Notes: generated from the letters alone by a model not told the origin. A DNA stretch of 64,000 nt from Clostridium sp. MB40-C1 (GCF_030913655.1 NZ_CP133189.1:1054001-1118000); one strand, 5' to 3'. Positions 1 to 9,261 are shown, counted from the stretch's first letter. Program-made: numbers and translations.

Positions 1-1382
1 GTGGTGAATCTGGCTGTGGAAAAACAACACTTACTCGTTTGATTAATGGGTTAATTCCTCACTATTATGAGGGAAAACTAATGGGCAAAGTTTTTATGGA
101 TGAAAAGGATATTGCAACTCAACCTCTCTATGAAATTGCAAAAAAGGTTGGTTCTGTTTTTCAAAATCCACGAACACAATTTTATAACGTTGAAACAACT
201 AGCGAAATTGTATTTGGTTGCGAAAATATGGGCTTGCCAGTTCCAGAAATTTTGGAACGCCTTGATCGAGTTCGAGAAAAACTCAAACTTGATAATCTGT
301 TAGACAAAAGTTTATTTGCACTGTCAGGTGGAGAAAAACAAAAAATTGCATGTGCTTCTATAGATGCTATTTGCCCAGATGTAGTGGTTTTGGACGAGCC
401 CTCCTCAAACTTGGATATTAAATCAATTAATAATCTGAGAAATGTGATTTCTTTTTGGAAACAGCAGAACAAAACAGTGATCGTGTCTGAACACCGTCTA
501 TATTATCTTGTACCACTTGCTGATCGAATTCTTTATTTAGAAAAGGGTGAAATAAGAAGAGAGTATACAAGAGAAGAATTTCAACGGCTTCCATCGAAAA
601 AATTAGTTCAGATGGGTTTACGTTCACTAACCCCATTTAATCTACAGCCGGAATCTAATATGAATGGCGGAAACAAAAAAATAACTATTAAAAATTTTAT
701 GTTTTCTTATAAAAAACGTGGACATTCTGAAATGGACATCCCGGCAATGGAATTTCCACAGAATGAAATAATTGGAATCATCGGAAACAACGGTGCGGGT
801 AAATCTACTTTTGCTAGATGCCTTTGCGGACTTGAAAAATCCGCAAAAGGAATATTGGAATTATCTGGAGAAAATTATAATACTAAGCAGCGTAGAAAAA
901 TTTCTTATATGGTAATGCAGGATGTAAATCATCAGCTTTTTACAGAAAGTGTTTTGGATGAAATTTTGCTTAGTATGGATGGTAAAGATGAAGAAAAAGA
1001 TATGAAACAAGCAAGAGAAATATTAGCTAGTCTTGATTTATTGAAAAAGCAGGAATTACACCCTATGTCTCTCTCAGGAGGCGAAAAACAGCGTGTTGCC
1101 ATTGGAAGTGCTATTGAATCTAGTAAAGAAATTTTGGTTTTTGATGAACCTACTAGTGGTTTAGATTATCGGCATATGCTGGAGGTGGCTGAAAATTTAA
1201 AATGTTTAAAGGATATGGGTAAGAGTTTGTTTATAATTACTCATGATCCTGAATTGATTTATAAAAGTTGCACCTATCTTCTGTTTATAGAGCATGGAAA
1301 ACTTCTGTGGAGTCGTCCTATGGATCAGGAAGGGGTGAAACTGTTAGATGAATTCTTTAGAACACAACAGACTGGAAAGTAA
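1..1382 (+). CDS. ECF-type ABC transporter, double ATPase subunit (5' end missing)
   Basis: The frame is open from base 3 and begins inside the first Walker A motif (GESGCGKTT), so the N-terminal residues lie outside the window. It carries two ABC domains in one chain: the first has the signature LSGGEKQ and Walker B VVVLDEPSSNLD, the second has Walker A GNNGAGKST at about bases 784-810, signature LSGGEKQR and Walker B LVFDEPTSGLD. Fused double ATPases of this kind drive energy-coupling-factor (vitamin or metal) importers, sitting on the inner face of the membrane with a T component and a substrate-binding S component. Those partners would lie upstream, out of view, so the substrate is unknown. 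The stop codon sits in the loop of a 13-bp hairpin. Confidence 0.9.
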   Translation, partial: GESGCGKTTLTRLINGLIPHYYEGKLMGKVFMDEKDIATQPLYEIAKKVGSVFQNPRTQFYNVETTSEIVFGCENMGLPVPEILERLDRVREKLKLDNLLDKSLFALSGGEKQKIACASIDAICPDVVVLDEPSSNLDIKSINNLRNVISFWKQQNKTVIVSEHRLYYLVPLADRILYLEKGEIRREYTREEFQRLPSKKLVQMGLRSLTPFNLQPESNMNGGNKKITIKNFMFSYKKRGHSEMDIPAMEFPQNEIIGIIGNNGAGKSTFARCLCGLEKSAKGILELSGENYNTKQRRKISYMVMQDVNHQLFTESVLDEILLSMDGKDEEKDMKQAREILASLDLLKKQELHPMSLSGGEKQRVAIGSAIESSKEILVFDEPTSGLDYRHMLEVAENLKCLKDMGKSLFIITHDPELIYKSCTYLLFIEHGKLLWSRPMDQEGVKLLDEFFRTQQTGK

Positions 1383-1395
1383 TTTCCAGTCTGTT
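1366..1395 (+). terminator. hairpin at the end of the ECF ATPase gene
   Basis: A perfect 13-bp stem (1366-1378 with 1383-1395) closes on a 4-base loop that contains the TAA stop. The following bases are AT-rich but have no clean T-tract, so it is either a weak terminator or an RNA 3'-end stabiliser. Confidence 0.5.
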
Positions 1396-1514
1396 AAAGT
1401 TATTTTATAGTAATGATCCTAAAGACTTCAGTTATTTTATAGAAAATGTTCATAACTATAGGATACAAAATAAAGAGAATATATAAATGAATTACCTAAA
1501 TATGTAAAACCATA

Positions 1515-1542
1515 TTACATTTTAGAAATAGTATGGTATAAT
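1515..1542 (+). promoter_or_regulatory. candidate sigma-A promoter for the LRR gene
   Basis: TTACAT (1515-1520) and TATAAT (1537-1542) are 16 bases apart, and TGG directly before TATAAT gives an extended -10. The implied leader is about 160 bases and holds a perfect 10-bp hairpin (1622-1631 with 1645-1654) that is not followed by a T-tract. The rest of 1396-1709 shows no gene. Confidence 0.45.
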
Positions 1543-1709
1543 TGGGAATAATGAGTTTTTATTAGAATATTTAGAAATTATTCACAGAAGAAGGAAGGTT
1601 TAGGGTACTCATTTTATATGCAACAAAACATACAAAAGCATTACATGTTTTGTTATTACCAAACTAAATATATTAAGCATAATTAATGATAATAAGGGGG
1701 AAATACAAA

Positions 1710-4109
1710 ATGAAAAATAAGCTTTTAATAGCAACTTTTTTAAGTAGTTTTTTATTAATGACTCCTAATGTAAAAGCAGCAAATTTTATAGATAACCAAA
1801 CAGTAGACTCTAATAAAAATTGGGCAATTAAATTTACAGAAGATATCGAATTTAATGATGTAACTAAAGAAGATATAGTTGTAACAGATAGTAAAGGCAC
1901 TGCTGTAAAGGTAGGTGTTAAGTTAGGACAAGATGGAAAAACAATTATAGTGACAGCTCCACAAAATGGATATACAAAAGGAGAAAGTTACACATTAAAT
2001 GTTAAAGCTAAAGTACATTCTACCAAAGGTAAGGTATTAAACAAGGAACAAAAAATACATTTTAGTATCAAAGATAATAATTCAATAGTAACATTTAAAG
2101 ATAAAAATTTAGAGCAAGTTGTAAGAAAGGCCATAAACAAGCCTAAAGGAAATATTTATAAAAGCGATGTTGAGAAAGCAACTGATTTAAATGCAAAAAA
2201 TCAAAATATAAAAAGTATCCATGGAATTGAGAATTTGATTAATCTAAAAAATCTTGATTTAAGTGATAACCAAATTGATGATATAAGTCCATTAAAAGGA
2301 CTTATTAATTTAGAAAATATTAATTTGGATAATGAATTGTTAAATAGGTGGACTTTACGTAATGAAGTCAGTGATATAAGTGCTTTAGAAGGATTAATTA
2401 ATTTAAAAAATCTTAGTTTAAAAGAGAATAAAATTAATGATATAAATTCATTAAAAGGATTGACCAATCTAAAAGAACTTAATTTAACTAATAATAAAAT
2501 TAATGACATAAGCGCTTTAAAAGGGTTAATTAAGTTAGAAAAGCTTAGTTTAAAAGAGAATAAAATTAACGATATAAGTGCTTTAAAAGGAGTAAACAAT
2601 TTACAAATTCTTATTTTAGATTGTAATAAAATTAATGATATAAATGCATTAGAAGGACTAACTAAGTTAGAAAATCTTAACTTAAGTAATAATGAAATTA
2701 AGGATATAAGTGTCTTAAAAGGATTAACTAATTTAAAAGGACTTAATTTATGCAATACTAAGATTCAGGATATAAGCGTATTAAAAGGACTAACTAAGTT
2801 GGAAAATCTTGATTTAGAATTTAATGAAATTAAGGATATAAGCGTATTACAAGGCTTAACTAATCTAAAAGATATTAACTTAGCTGGTGATAAAATTAAT
2901 GGCATAGGTGCTTTAAAAGGATTAATTAGTTTAAAAAATCTTAATTTAAGTGGTACTAAAACTAAGGATATAAGTGCATTAAAAGGATTAACTAAGTTAG
3001 AAAAACTTGATTTAAGTATTAATGAAATTAAGGATACAGGAACATTAAATGTGTTGAAAGGATTAACTAATTTAAAATATATTGACTTAAATTCCAATGA
3101 AATTGAAGATATAAGTGCATTGAAGGGATTAACTAATCTAGAGGATATTAACTTAAACTCTAATGAAATTGAGGATATAAGTATATTAGAAGGATTAACT
3201 AAATTAGAAAATCTTAATTTAACTTATAATAAAGTTAAGAATATAACGGGTTTACAAAGATTAACTAATCTAAAAAAACTTGATTTAACTCGTAATGAAA
3301 TTAAAGATATAACAGCTTTAAAAGGATTAACAAATTTACAAACTCTTATTTTGGATATTAATAAAATTAAGGATGTAAGTGCATTGAAAGGATTAACTAA
3401 TCTAAAAGAACTTAGTTTACATTTTAATCCGCTCAAGGATGTAAGTGCATTAAAAGGACTAACTAAGTTAGAAAAACTTGATTTAAGTGGAAATAAAATG
3501 GATAATGTAAATGATTTAAAAGGACTAATTAATTTACACGAACTTAATTTAAATGATACTGAAATGAAAGATATGAGTGGATTAAAAGGATTAACTAATT
3601 TAAAAAAACTTGATCTAAGTTCAAATAAAATTAATGATATGAGTGCCTTAAAAAGCTTAACTAACTTAGAATGGATTGTTTTAGATGATATTAAAATTAA
3701 AGATATGAGTGTATTAGTATCACAAGTGAAAGAATTAGCCAATCTAAAAGTTCTTGATTTAACTTGGAACAAAATTAAAGATGTAAGTGCTTTAAAGGAA
3801 TTAACTAATATAGAAACCCTTATTTTAGATAGTAATCAAATTGAGGATATAAGTGGATTAAAGCCATTAACTAATCTAAAAAGTCTTTGTTTAAGGTGTA
3901 ATAAAATTAATGATATAAGTGCATTAAAAGGATTAACTAACTTACAAAATATTGATTTAAGTGTTAATGAAATTAAGGATATAAAGAATATAGATGGATT
4001 TAAAAATTTAAGTAAATTGAGATACTTCTTTTTAGAGGGAAATCAATTAAGTGATTTAGACAAACAGGCATTAAAAAAGGCTTTGCCTAAGTGTTATATT
4101 GAATACTAA
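1710..4109 (+). CDS. secreted leucine-rich-repeat (internalin-like) protein
   Basis: A 799-residue protein starting at the ATG at 1710, nine bases after AAGGGGG; an upstream in-frame ATG at 1686 lacks a ribosome site. The first 23 residues form a signal peptide ending in VKA-A. Residues about 25-120 look like an SbsA-type bacterial Ig-like domain, followed by a cap and about 27 LRR units (my count) of 22 residues with the pattern LxxLxxLxLxxNxIxDIxxLKG, the internalin/SDS22 style. Unit 2 carries an insertion and the last unit is a degenerate cap. There is no LPXTG, SLH or choline-binding anchor, so it is probably released or held by its Ig-like domain. Internalin LRRs bind protein ligands; the partner here is unknown. 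At DNA level the repeats form an imperfect 66-bp tandem array. Confidence 0.9.
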   Translation: MKNKLLIATFLSSFLLMTPNVKAANFIDNQTVDSNKNWAIKFTEDIEFNDVTKEDIVVTDSKGTAVKVGVKLGQDGKTIIVTAPQNGYTKGESYTLNVKAKVHSTKGKVLNKEQKIHFSIKDNNSIVTFKDKNLEQVVRKAINKPKGNIYKSDVEKATDLNAKNQNIKSIHGIENLINLKNLDLSDNQIDDISPLKGLINLENINLDNELLNRWTLRNEVSDISALEGLINLKNLSLKENKINDINSLKGLTNLKELNLTNNKINDISALKGLIKLEKLSLKENKINDISALKGVNNLQILILDCNKINDINALEGLTKLENLNLSNNEIKDISVLKGLTNLKGLNLCNTKIQDISVLKGLTKLENLDLEFNEIKDISVLQGLTNLKDINLAGDKINGIGALKGLISLKNLNLSGTKTKDISALKGLTKLEKLDLSINEIKDTGTLNVLKGLTNLKYIDLNSNEIEDISALKGLTNLEDINLNSNEIEDISILEGLTKLENLNLTYNKVKNITGLQRLTNLKKLDLTRNEIKDITALKGLTNLQTLILDINKIKDVSALKGLTNLKELSLHFNPLKDVSALKGLTKLEKLDLSGNKMDNVNDLKGLINLHELNLNDTEMKDMSGLKGLTNLKKLDLSSNKINDMSALKSLTNLEWIVLDDIKIKDMSVLVSQVKELANLKVLDLTWNKIKDVSALKELTNIETLILDSNQIEDISGLKPLTNLKSLCLRCNKINDISALKGLTNLQNIDLSVNEIKDIKNIDGFKNLSKLRYFFLEGNQLSDLDKQALKKALPKCYIEY

Positions 4110-4196
4110 AAAGGTATAATTACTGATGTAGAAAATGAATTTTATTGAAATAAGCTCTTTGTGATGAAATGAATTTATATTAAAATCAATAGAATG

Positions 4197-4267
4197 GATA
4201 AGATTTTCACCTATATATTTTAAAATAGTAGTATAAGATAGTATAGGTGAAAATCTTATCTATTTTT
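4197..4267 (+). terminator. strong terminator after the LRR gene
   Basis: A perfect 19-bp stem (4197-4215 with 4242-4260) with a 26-base loop is followed by TATTTTTTCT on the + strand. It lies between the LRR gene and the convergent reverse-strand gene ending at 4272. On the reverse strand no T-tract follows, so it mainly serves the + strand. Confidence 0.8.
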
Positions 4268-4271
4268 TCTA

Positions 4272-4763
4272 TTAACACATAACGATGATTTGATATGGTA
4301 CAGTTTGAGCGGGGATACTCTTTGTGGTAGCTCCATACACAACAATTAGATATCGATTTGAAGGATCTTGCATAAAAGATTGATTATTTTCAAGTAGTAT
4401 TTCAGTACAGGGGGCAATGTTTAATTTTAATGTATTATCACTACTAACTAATTCATTATCGAAAAAATCTACTTTTACGTTTTGATAGGGACTATACCTT
4501 GCCATTACAATTGCATTATATTGTGGTGGAAAAATGAGTGGAACAGGTGCATTACCATCATAAAATCCAATTACCATATCTCCTGGTACCATAGTTACAT
4601 GATCTACAAAGTAAGTAGTTGGTGATACAACGAAATTTACTAAATCACCATTTTCATTTTCCACAGACATTAATTTATAACATCCTATTGATTTAGTATT
4701 TTCTCCTGTATAAAAATCTCTAATTGTAGTAATAGTGCCTTTGAAAGATAAAAATTTTTTCAC
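4272..4763 (-). CDS. conserved clostridial protein of unknown function, cotranscribed with a cupin
   Basis: 163 residues starting with GTG, seven bases after AAGGATGG. I do not recognise a named family with certainty. The chain is beta-rich with alternating hydrophobic residues, has no signal peptide or membrane segment, and ends in a cysteine. Its N-terminal part (GTITTIRDFY...) resembles small barrel proteins. It follows the cupin gene by 26 bases on the same strand and is probably in the same operon. A spore-surface role is possible only by association with the coat-like neighbour; this is inference. Confidence 0.75.
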   Translation of the reverse strand: MKKFLSFKGTITTIRDFYTGENTKSIGCYKLMSVENENGDLVNFVVSPTTYFVDHVTMVPGDMVIGFYDGNAPVPLIFPPQYNAIVMARYSPYQNVKVDFFDNELVSSDNTLKLNIAPCTEILLENNQSFMQDPSNRYLIVVYGATTKSIPAQTVPYQIIVMC

Positions 4764-4789
4764 TTTTTGACCATCCTTATTAAAATTTA

Positions 4790-5413
4790 TTAATCTCTAT
4801 GATTTTCTTCAGCAGCTTCTGCAATTGCTTTGGTTTCATGAACTGTACCATATGGATGCTGAGGTGGTGCATAAATAGAGTACAATTTAAGTGGCTTATT
4901 ACCAGTGTTAATTAAATTGTGCCATGTACCAGCAGGTATCATGATTGCAAAGTCGTCTGAGACTCTTCTTTGAAAATCTAAATTATATTTACTATTGCCC
5001 ATTTTAACAATTCCTTCACCTTCTTCAATACGTAGGAATTGATCAAGATGTGGATGAGACTCTAAACCTATGTCTTCTCCAACTTTTATGCTCATTAAGG
5101 TAACTTGCAAATGCTTTCCTGTCCATAAAGCAGTACGAAAATTATTGTTTAGTTTAGTTGCCTCGTCGATATTGATTACAAAAGGTTTTGGACCATAATC
5201 TTTTAATTGGGTGCAACCATCGCTTCTTGTAGGTTCGAAAGAATCGCATCTTGAATAATACTCCATTTCATCTTCATCAGTAAAAGGAATATATTCAGTA
5301 GGAAAATATGGATTGTAGATTGGTGTATCAATGTAGTGAGGATATGGATATCCATAAGAATCATACATGTTAGCTAAATAAGGACATTGATATGCTTTAC
5401 GAGGATTATACAT
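4790..5413 (-). CDS. cupin-domain protein with a Tyr/Pro-rich coat-like N-terminus
   Basis: 207 residues. The first 65 or so are rich in Tyr, Pro, Asn and Met, as in clostridial spore-coat proteins. The rest is a single-domain cupin: the first motif holds SHPHLDQ followed by a Glu-rich turn (EEGEG), the second holds PAGTWHNLIN, giving His/His/Glu-or-Gln/His metal ligands. Mannose-6-phosphate-isomerase-like cupins of this type are common in Firmicutes; the substrate is not evident. ATG at 5413 is preceded by GAAAGGA about 12 bases away. A CATA-N3-TA element upstream suggests mother-cell (sigma-K-like) expression, which would fit a coat role. Confidence 0.8.
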   Translation of the reverse strand: MYNPRKAYQCPYLANMYDSYGYPYPHYIDTPIYNPYFPTEYIPFTDEDEMEYYSRCDSFEPTRSDGCTQLKDYGPKPFVINIDEATKLNNNFRTALWTGKHLQVTLMSIKVGEDIGLESHPHLDQFLRIEEGEGIVKMGNSKYNLDFQRRVSDDFAIMIPAGTWHNLINTGNKPLKLYSIYAPPQHPYGTVHETKAIAEAAEENHRD

Positions 5414-5448
5414 ATTAATTAATCATTCCTTTCATAGAACTATAACAT

Positions 5449-5476
5449 TATGATATGCTATATATTTAAAGAATGT
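5449..5476 (-). promoter_or_regulatory. candidate sigma-K-like promoter of the cupin operon
   Basis: On the reverse strand AC (5475-5476) is followed after 17 bases by CATATCATA (5449-5457), matching the B. subtilis sigma-K pattern AC-N16/17-CATANNNTA. The implied start is about 28 bases before the cupin ATG. The motif is short and the region AT-rich, so a chance match is possible. Confidence 0.3.
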
Positions 5477-5561
5477 GCTTTGTTCTACAGGAATTTCATT
5501 AGGATATTATTTGAAAATAGTTGTTATTATTTATAATCATTTAAATGCTTTTCCAATTTAT

Positions 5562-5590
5562 TTGATGTTTGAATTTACATACAGTATAAT
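5562..5590 (+). promoter_or_regulatory. candidate sigma-A promoter of the beta-lactamase gene
   Basis: TTGATG (5562-5567) and TATAAT (5585-5590) are separated by 17 bases, about 80 bases before the beta-lactamase start. Confidence 0.5.
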
Positions 5591-5669
5591 AAAATAAATA
5601 AAAAATAGTAAAATATTGAAATATAAGGATGGTTATACAACTTATATTGATTTGGAAGAAGGAATTATA

Positions 5670-6608
5670 ATGAAAAAAATTGTAGGTATTGCTTTTGTTT
5701 GTACAATATGTATTTATATGATTGGATGCAATAATATAAATAATAATGTAAATCAGCAATCAGCTAAAGATAAAAAAGAATCAACATCTTCGGTTGTTAT
5801 GAAAAATAAGGATACAATGTCAAAGGAAAATGCTGTAGTAGAGAACACATCTACATCAAAGAAAGCTGCTAATTATAAGGAGTCTTTTAATGGTATTGAT
5901 GGATGCGCTGTTTTCTATAATAGTGATATGAAAGAATATCGATTTTATAATGAACAATTATGTGAAAAACAGGTATCTCCTTGCTCAACATTTAAAATAA
6001 TAGCCACATTAGTTGGACTTGAGAAAGGGGTAATAAACTCTATCGATTCAAAAATGAATTATGATGGAACTTCTTATCCTATAAAAGCTTGGAATAAAGA
6101 TTTGAACTTAAAAGAGGCTTTTCAAACATCATGTGTTTGGTATTTTAGAAAAGTTATAGACAAAATTGGAAAAGATAATATGCAAAAAGCACTTAAAAAA
6201 ATTAAATATGGGAATTGTGATATAAGCCAATGGAAAGGTGGAAATATTAATCCACTACCTGATTTAAATGGTTTTTGGTTAGAGTCTTCTCTAAAAATTT
6301 CACCCAAAGAGCAAGTAGAAGTTTTAGCAAATATTTTTAATGGCAATACAGAATATTCAGAAAAAAATATTTCAATTCTTAAAGATATAATGTTAGTGGA
6401 TAAAAGTGATCATATTTCTATTTACGGTAAAACTGGTACTGGAAATAAGGACAATGGTTGGTTTGTAGGAATGATTGAGCAAGATACCCAAAAATATTTC
6501 TTTGCAATTCATTTAAATGATAAGAATAGTAGTCAGGTATCTGGACCTAAGGCTAAAGAAATAGCACTTAAAATTATAAGGCAGCATTATGATAAGTATA
6601 AAGATTAA
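5670..6608 (+). CDS. class D (OXA-type) beta-lactamase, lipoprotein
   Basis: 312 residues from the ATG at 5670, preceded by AAGAAGG; the open frame extends upstream but without a ribosome site. The N-terminus is a lipoprotein signal with the lipobox MIGC, so the enzyme should be tethered outside the membrane. Class D hallmarks are present in order: Ser-Thr-Phe-Lys with nucleophile Ser106 and Lys109, Ser154-Cys-Val156, Tyr180-Gly-Asn182, the WLE...LKISP segment, and Lys254-Thr-Gly256. It should hydrolyse penicillins through an acyl-enzyme with a carboxylated lysine. A low-complexity linker of about 70 residues separates lipid anchor and domain. It resembles the intrinsic class D enzymes of Clostridioides (CDD type). 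No blaI/blaR1 pair is adjacent. Confidence 0.93.
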   Translation: MKKIVGIAFVCTICIYMIGCNNINNNVNQQSAKDKKESTSSVVMKNKDTMSKENAVVENTSTSKKAANYKESFNGIDGCAVFYNSDMKEYRFYNEQLCEKQVSPCSTFKIIATLVGLEKGVINSIDSKMNYDGTSYPIKAWNKDLNLKEAFQTSCVWYFRKVIDKIGKDNMQKALKKIKYGNCDISQWKGGNINPLPDLNGFWLESSLKISPKEQVEVLANIFNGNTEYSEKNISILKDIMLVDKSDHISIYGKTGTGNKDNGWFVGMIEQDTQKYFFAIHLNDKNSSQVSGPKAKEIALKIIRQHYDKYKD

Positions 6609-6776
6609 AAGTAGTTGCATGCTATAGTGATAAAATAAACAAAGAAAATGTAATTTAATACACAGTTTAAAGAAAGTGCGTCATAAGAAGAGATTATATG
6701 TTAAGACGAAATTGTTATATAATATGTGTTAGAAAATAAGATTAATGTACTAATATTTTTAAAAGGAGTGTAGATA

Positions 6777-7640
6777 TTGATAAACTTAGGTAGTATAAAT
6801 ATTAAATCTAGTGATAAAAAGAAGTCAACTATAATTGGATGGGGAATTAGTTTAGTACTTTTTATTATAGCAATAATAATATATATTTTATCAATAAAAT
6901 TTACTCTATTAAGAAATGATGGTTTATTTCAATACAGAGCATGGAATTGGATGGAATATTTTTTAGGCATTTGTTCGCTTGTAGTAATTAGTATTAGATT
7001 TAGGGAAATAAAACTGCGTACTGTAATATGTGGGTTATTTTTTGCTTTTTTATGTTGGATAAGTTTTTTTTATAGAACAACAGAAATAGACACTACTATA
7101 ATTGATGGTTTAATTACTTTTCTTGCATACATAGCAGGATGTTCACTCAGAAATACAGAAAATGGCGTAAGGAGTTTAGCAAATGAAGGAGAATTTAAAA
7201 ATGCAGTTAAATCACTATTATATGGGTGTATTGTAAGTATACTATTTGCTTGTATAAATGTTGTATACTTTGTAGTTACACAAGATTCTATAAAATTACA
7301 AAATCCTCTCATTTCAGGCTTTCTTGCACTTCAGCCAGGTATTGGTGAGGAAATAGTTTTTCGATTTTTTATTATTAATGCTACTTTAACAATTTTGAGG
7401 AATAAACTATCACAAAAGCATTTATTGTTTGTAGTTATGTTTTTAGGGGTAATACCACATAGTATTCTGCATTTCCCAGACTTATGGTTAGATAACATAC
7501 CAAATGCTGTTTTTATGCTTGTATCAACGAGTTTGATGTTTGGATTTCCTATGGCTTATATTCAATACAAGCGCAACTTAGAATCAGCGATAGGTTTTCA
7601 TTGGTTTATTGATTTTTTTAGATTTTTTGTAGGTTTCTAA
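6777..7640 (+). CDS. CPBP-family intramembrane metalloprotease
   Basis: 287 residues from a TTG start eight bases after AAAAGGAG. About eight hydrophobic segments are visible. The family signature is present: motif 1 GIGEEIVFR (the EExxxR glutamates), a His-rich motif IPHSILH, and a C-terminal FHWFIDFF. CPBP (CAAX-protease and bacteriocin-processing) enzymes cleave peptides within the membrane; in Firmicutes they often give bacteriocin self-immunity, but no bacteriocin gene is evident here. Followed by a good terminator, so transcribed alone or with the gene before it. Confidence 0.85.
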   Translation: MINLGSINIKSSDKKKSTIIGWGISLVLFIIAIIIYILSIKFTLLRNDGLFQYRAWNWMEYFLGICSLVVISIRFREIKLRTVICGLFFAFLCWISFFYRTTEIDTTIIDGLITFLAYIAGCSLRNTENGVRSLANEGEFKNAVKSLLYGCIVSILFACINVVYFVVTQDSIKLQNPLISGFLALQPGIGEEIVFRFFIINATLTILRNKLSQKHLLFVVMFLGVIPHSILHFPDLWLDNIPNAVFMLVSTSLMFGFPMAYIQYKRNLESAIGFHWFIDFFRFFVGF

Positions 7641-7660
7641 AATAATTATATATAATAAAA

Positions 7661-7710
7661 GCACTATCAAAAGTTATTGAAAATCAATAATATTGATAGT
7701 GCCTATTTTT
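7661..7710 (+). terminator. terminator after the CPBP gene
   Basis: Outer stem GCACTATCAA (7661-7670) with its complement (7693-7702), inner perfect 7-bp stem TTATTGA/TCAATAA, then CTATTTTT. The remaining bases up to 7988 show no gene. Confidence 0.75.
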
Positions 7711-7988
7711 AATTTTGAAAGTTAGAAGAAAATGATAATGAATTATTTATTATAAAAATAACCATTCACTAAAAACTGGTCCTTTGGGTAAAAATATGCT
7801 AAAATAATTTTTTAAGTCAATTATTTCACTTCTATAGAATGATATGGAAATTACAGGGCTAAATATAATAAATAAATCAACAGTTTAATTAATATTTTTA
7901 TAAAGAAGATGAAATACGTATGATGAGTTTACAAATACCAATAATTTATTTGCCTTGGGAAGACTGAAAATAATGGAGAGTGATTAAA

Positions 7989-8471
7989 ATGGAATTATTC
8001 AGTAAGTTATGGTGGATATTTGCTATAGTAGGGACTAGTACAGCATTTTTAAATCCTTATATAGGAATGTTTGGAATAGTTAATATAGCTGAATTAACTT
8101 CATTAATGATGATTAATATTATAATATTCTTTACTATAAAAAGATTTAAAAAACATAGTAAAAATAAGGAATTATACGGTTGTATGAAAGGATTAAAAAA
8201 ATTATCATACGTACTTCCTGTCATATTTTTCTTAATAAAATTGTTTGTAGGTGTAGGTTCATTTACATTAGCATACTTTGATCATAAAATAATCACAACT
8301 TATCAAGTTTGGAGTAATACACATGAAATGAGTGTAGTGTGGTTAATAGTGCAAATGATTTTTAATGTATTATTGTTGATATCATTTATGTATAAAGGAA
8401 GAATTATAAAAGCGATAATAAATGAGTATGCATATATAAATGAAGGAAAATATGAAAAATTAAATATATAG
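7989..8471 (+). CDS. small membrane protein of unknown function
   Basis: 160 residues from ATG 7989, eight bases after GGAGAG; a GTG at 7980 overlaps that site and is unlikely to be used. Four hydrophobic segments are visible (about residues 5-25, 30-50, 75-100, 115-140) with a Lys-rich loop after the second and a cytoplasmic C-terminal tail. No family motif is recognised. It stands alone, followed by a strong bidirectional terminator. Confidence 0.75.
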   Translation: MELFSKLWWIFAIVGTSTAFLNPYIGMFGIVNIAELTSLMMINIIIFFTIKRFKKHSKNKELYGCMKGLKKLSYVLPVIFFLIKLFVGVGSFTLAYFDHKIITTYQVWSNTHEMSVVWLIVQMIFNVLLLISFMYKGRIIKAIINEYAYINEGKYEKLNI

Positions 8472-8535
8472 TAGCATAGTTCTAGCTACATTAGCATTAG
8501 TTGCATATATTATACGTCTTATTTCCAGAGAAAAA

Positions 8536-8597
8536 GAGAACGTAGACAGATTTGTATTTACACAAATCTGTCTACGTTCTCAAATTTTATAATTTTT
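8536..8597. terminator. bidirectional terminator between convergent genes
   Basis: A perfect 20-bp stem (8536-8555 with 8562-8581) with a 6-base loop has A-rich sequence on its left and T-rich sequence on its right, so it can end transcription from both the + gene at 8471 and the reverse gene at 8596. Confidence 0.9.
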
Positions 8598-9261
8598 AAC
8601 CTATAGCACCACTTTCATCAAGTAATACAAATTGAATTACTTTCTTAAGATCTTTGCTTACACTAACTAAGCATGTTTTTCCTCCATCATATTTAAAATA
8701 AAAATGATAATCCCAAGCTCCTTTTTGGCAGTTCAATTCTTTACTTTCTCCTTCTGACAATTCATAAATTTTGCCATTTAATATGTTATTGTTTTTAACA
8801 AAGTCAGCTGCTAAATTTTTAGCTTTATCATAAGAAAAATTTTTATAATTTTCATTCTTTGGTTTTCCTGAATGATACTCTAGGTGCACTATCTTATTAG
8901 CTTCAGCATCTATCACAGCGGTATATAAAATGGTATCAACTTCATTTATAGCTTTATCCTTTCCATTACACCATTGTACTATATAAAAAATTTTTCCGTC
9001 TGCATTATAAAAATCACTTTTTATTTCACATAAGTTTTTAACATCTACTGTTTCATTTAAATTTTTTTGAAAAGCCTGAAGTGCTGTTTGTTTAAGGTTA
9101 TCTTCTTTAATTTCCTTACTCATGTCTTGTTGTGCAACAACCTTTTTAGTCATCACCTCATTATTTGGTGTAATATTTTTTGACACTTGCGCATAAGCAT
9201 TAACGCCTCCAACACTTAATGCGCTAATTAACGCTAATGCCATTATTACTTTTGATTTCAT
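8596..9261 (-). CDS. exported protein, PepSY/YcdB-like
   Basis: 221 residues with a clear signal peptide (MKSKVIMALALISALSVGG, cleavage after AYA). A strong AGGAGG lies before ATG 9261. The mature part is hydrophilic with a two-fold arrangement of beta-alpha units; phrases such as TAVIDAEANKIVHLEYH and the C-terminal VSVSKDLKKVIQF resemble PepSY/YcdB-type repeats that often modulate extracellular proteases. Four cysteines could form disulfides. The family call is tentative. Monocistronic, on the reverse strand. Confidence 0.75.
   Translation of the reverse strand: MKSKVIMALALISALSVGGVNAYAQVSKNITPNNEVMTKKVVAQQDMSKEIKEDNLKQTALQAFQKNLNETVDVKNLCEIKSDFYNADGKIFYIVQWCNGKDKAINEVDTILYTAVIDAEANKIVHLEYHSGKPKNENYKNFSYDKAKNLAADFVKNNNILNGKIYELSEGESKELNCQKGAWDYHFYFKYDGGKTCLVSVSKDLKKVIQFVLLDESGAIG

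Noticed and set aside
2201-3772. Long reverse-strand open frames opposite the LRR gene
   Set aside because: They are produced by the periodic codons of the LRR array; no ribosome sites and no plausible protein character.
1710-4109. Direct repeats of about 66 bp considered as a CRISPR array
   Set aside because: The repeats are in frame, imperfect, without unique spacers, and encode LRR units.
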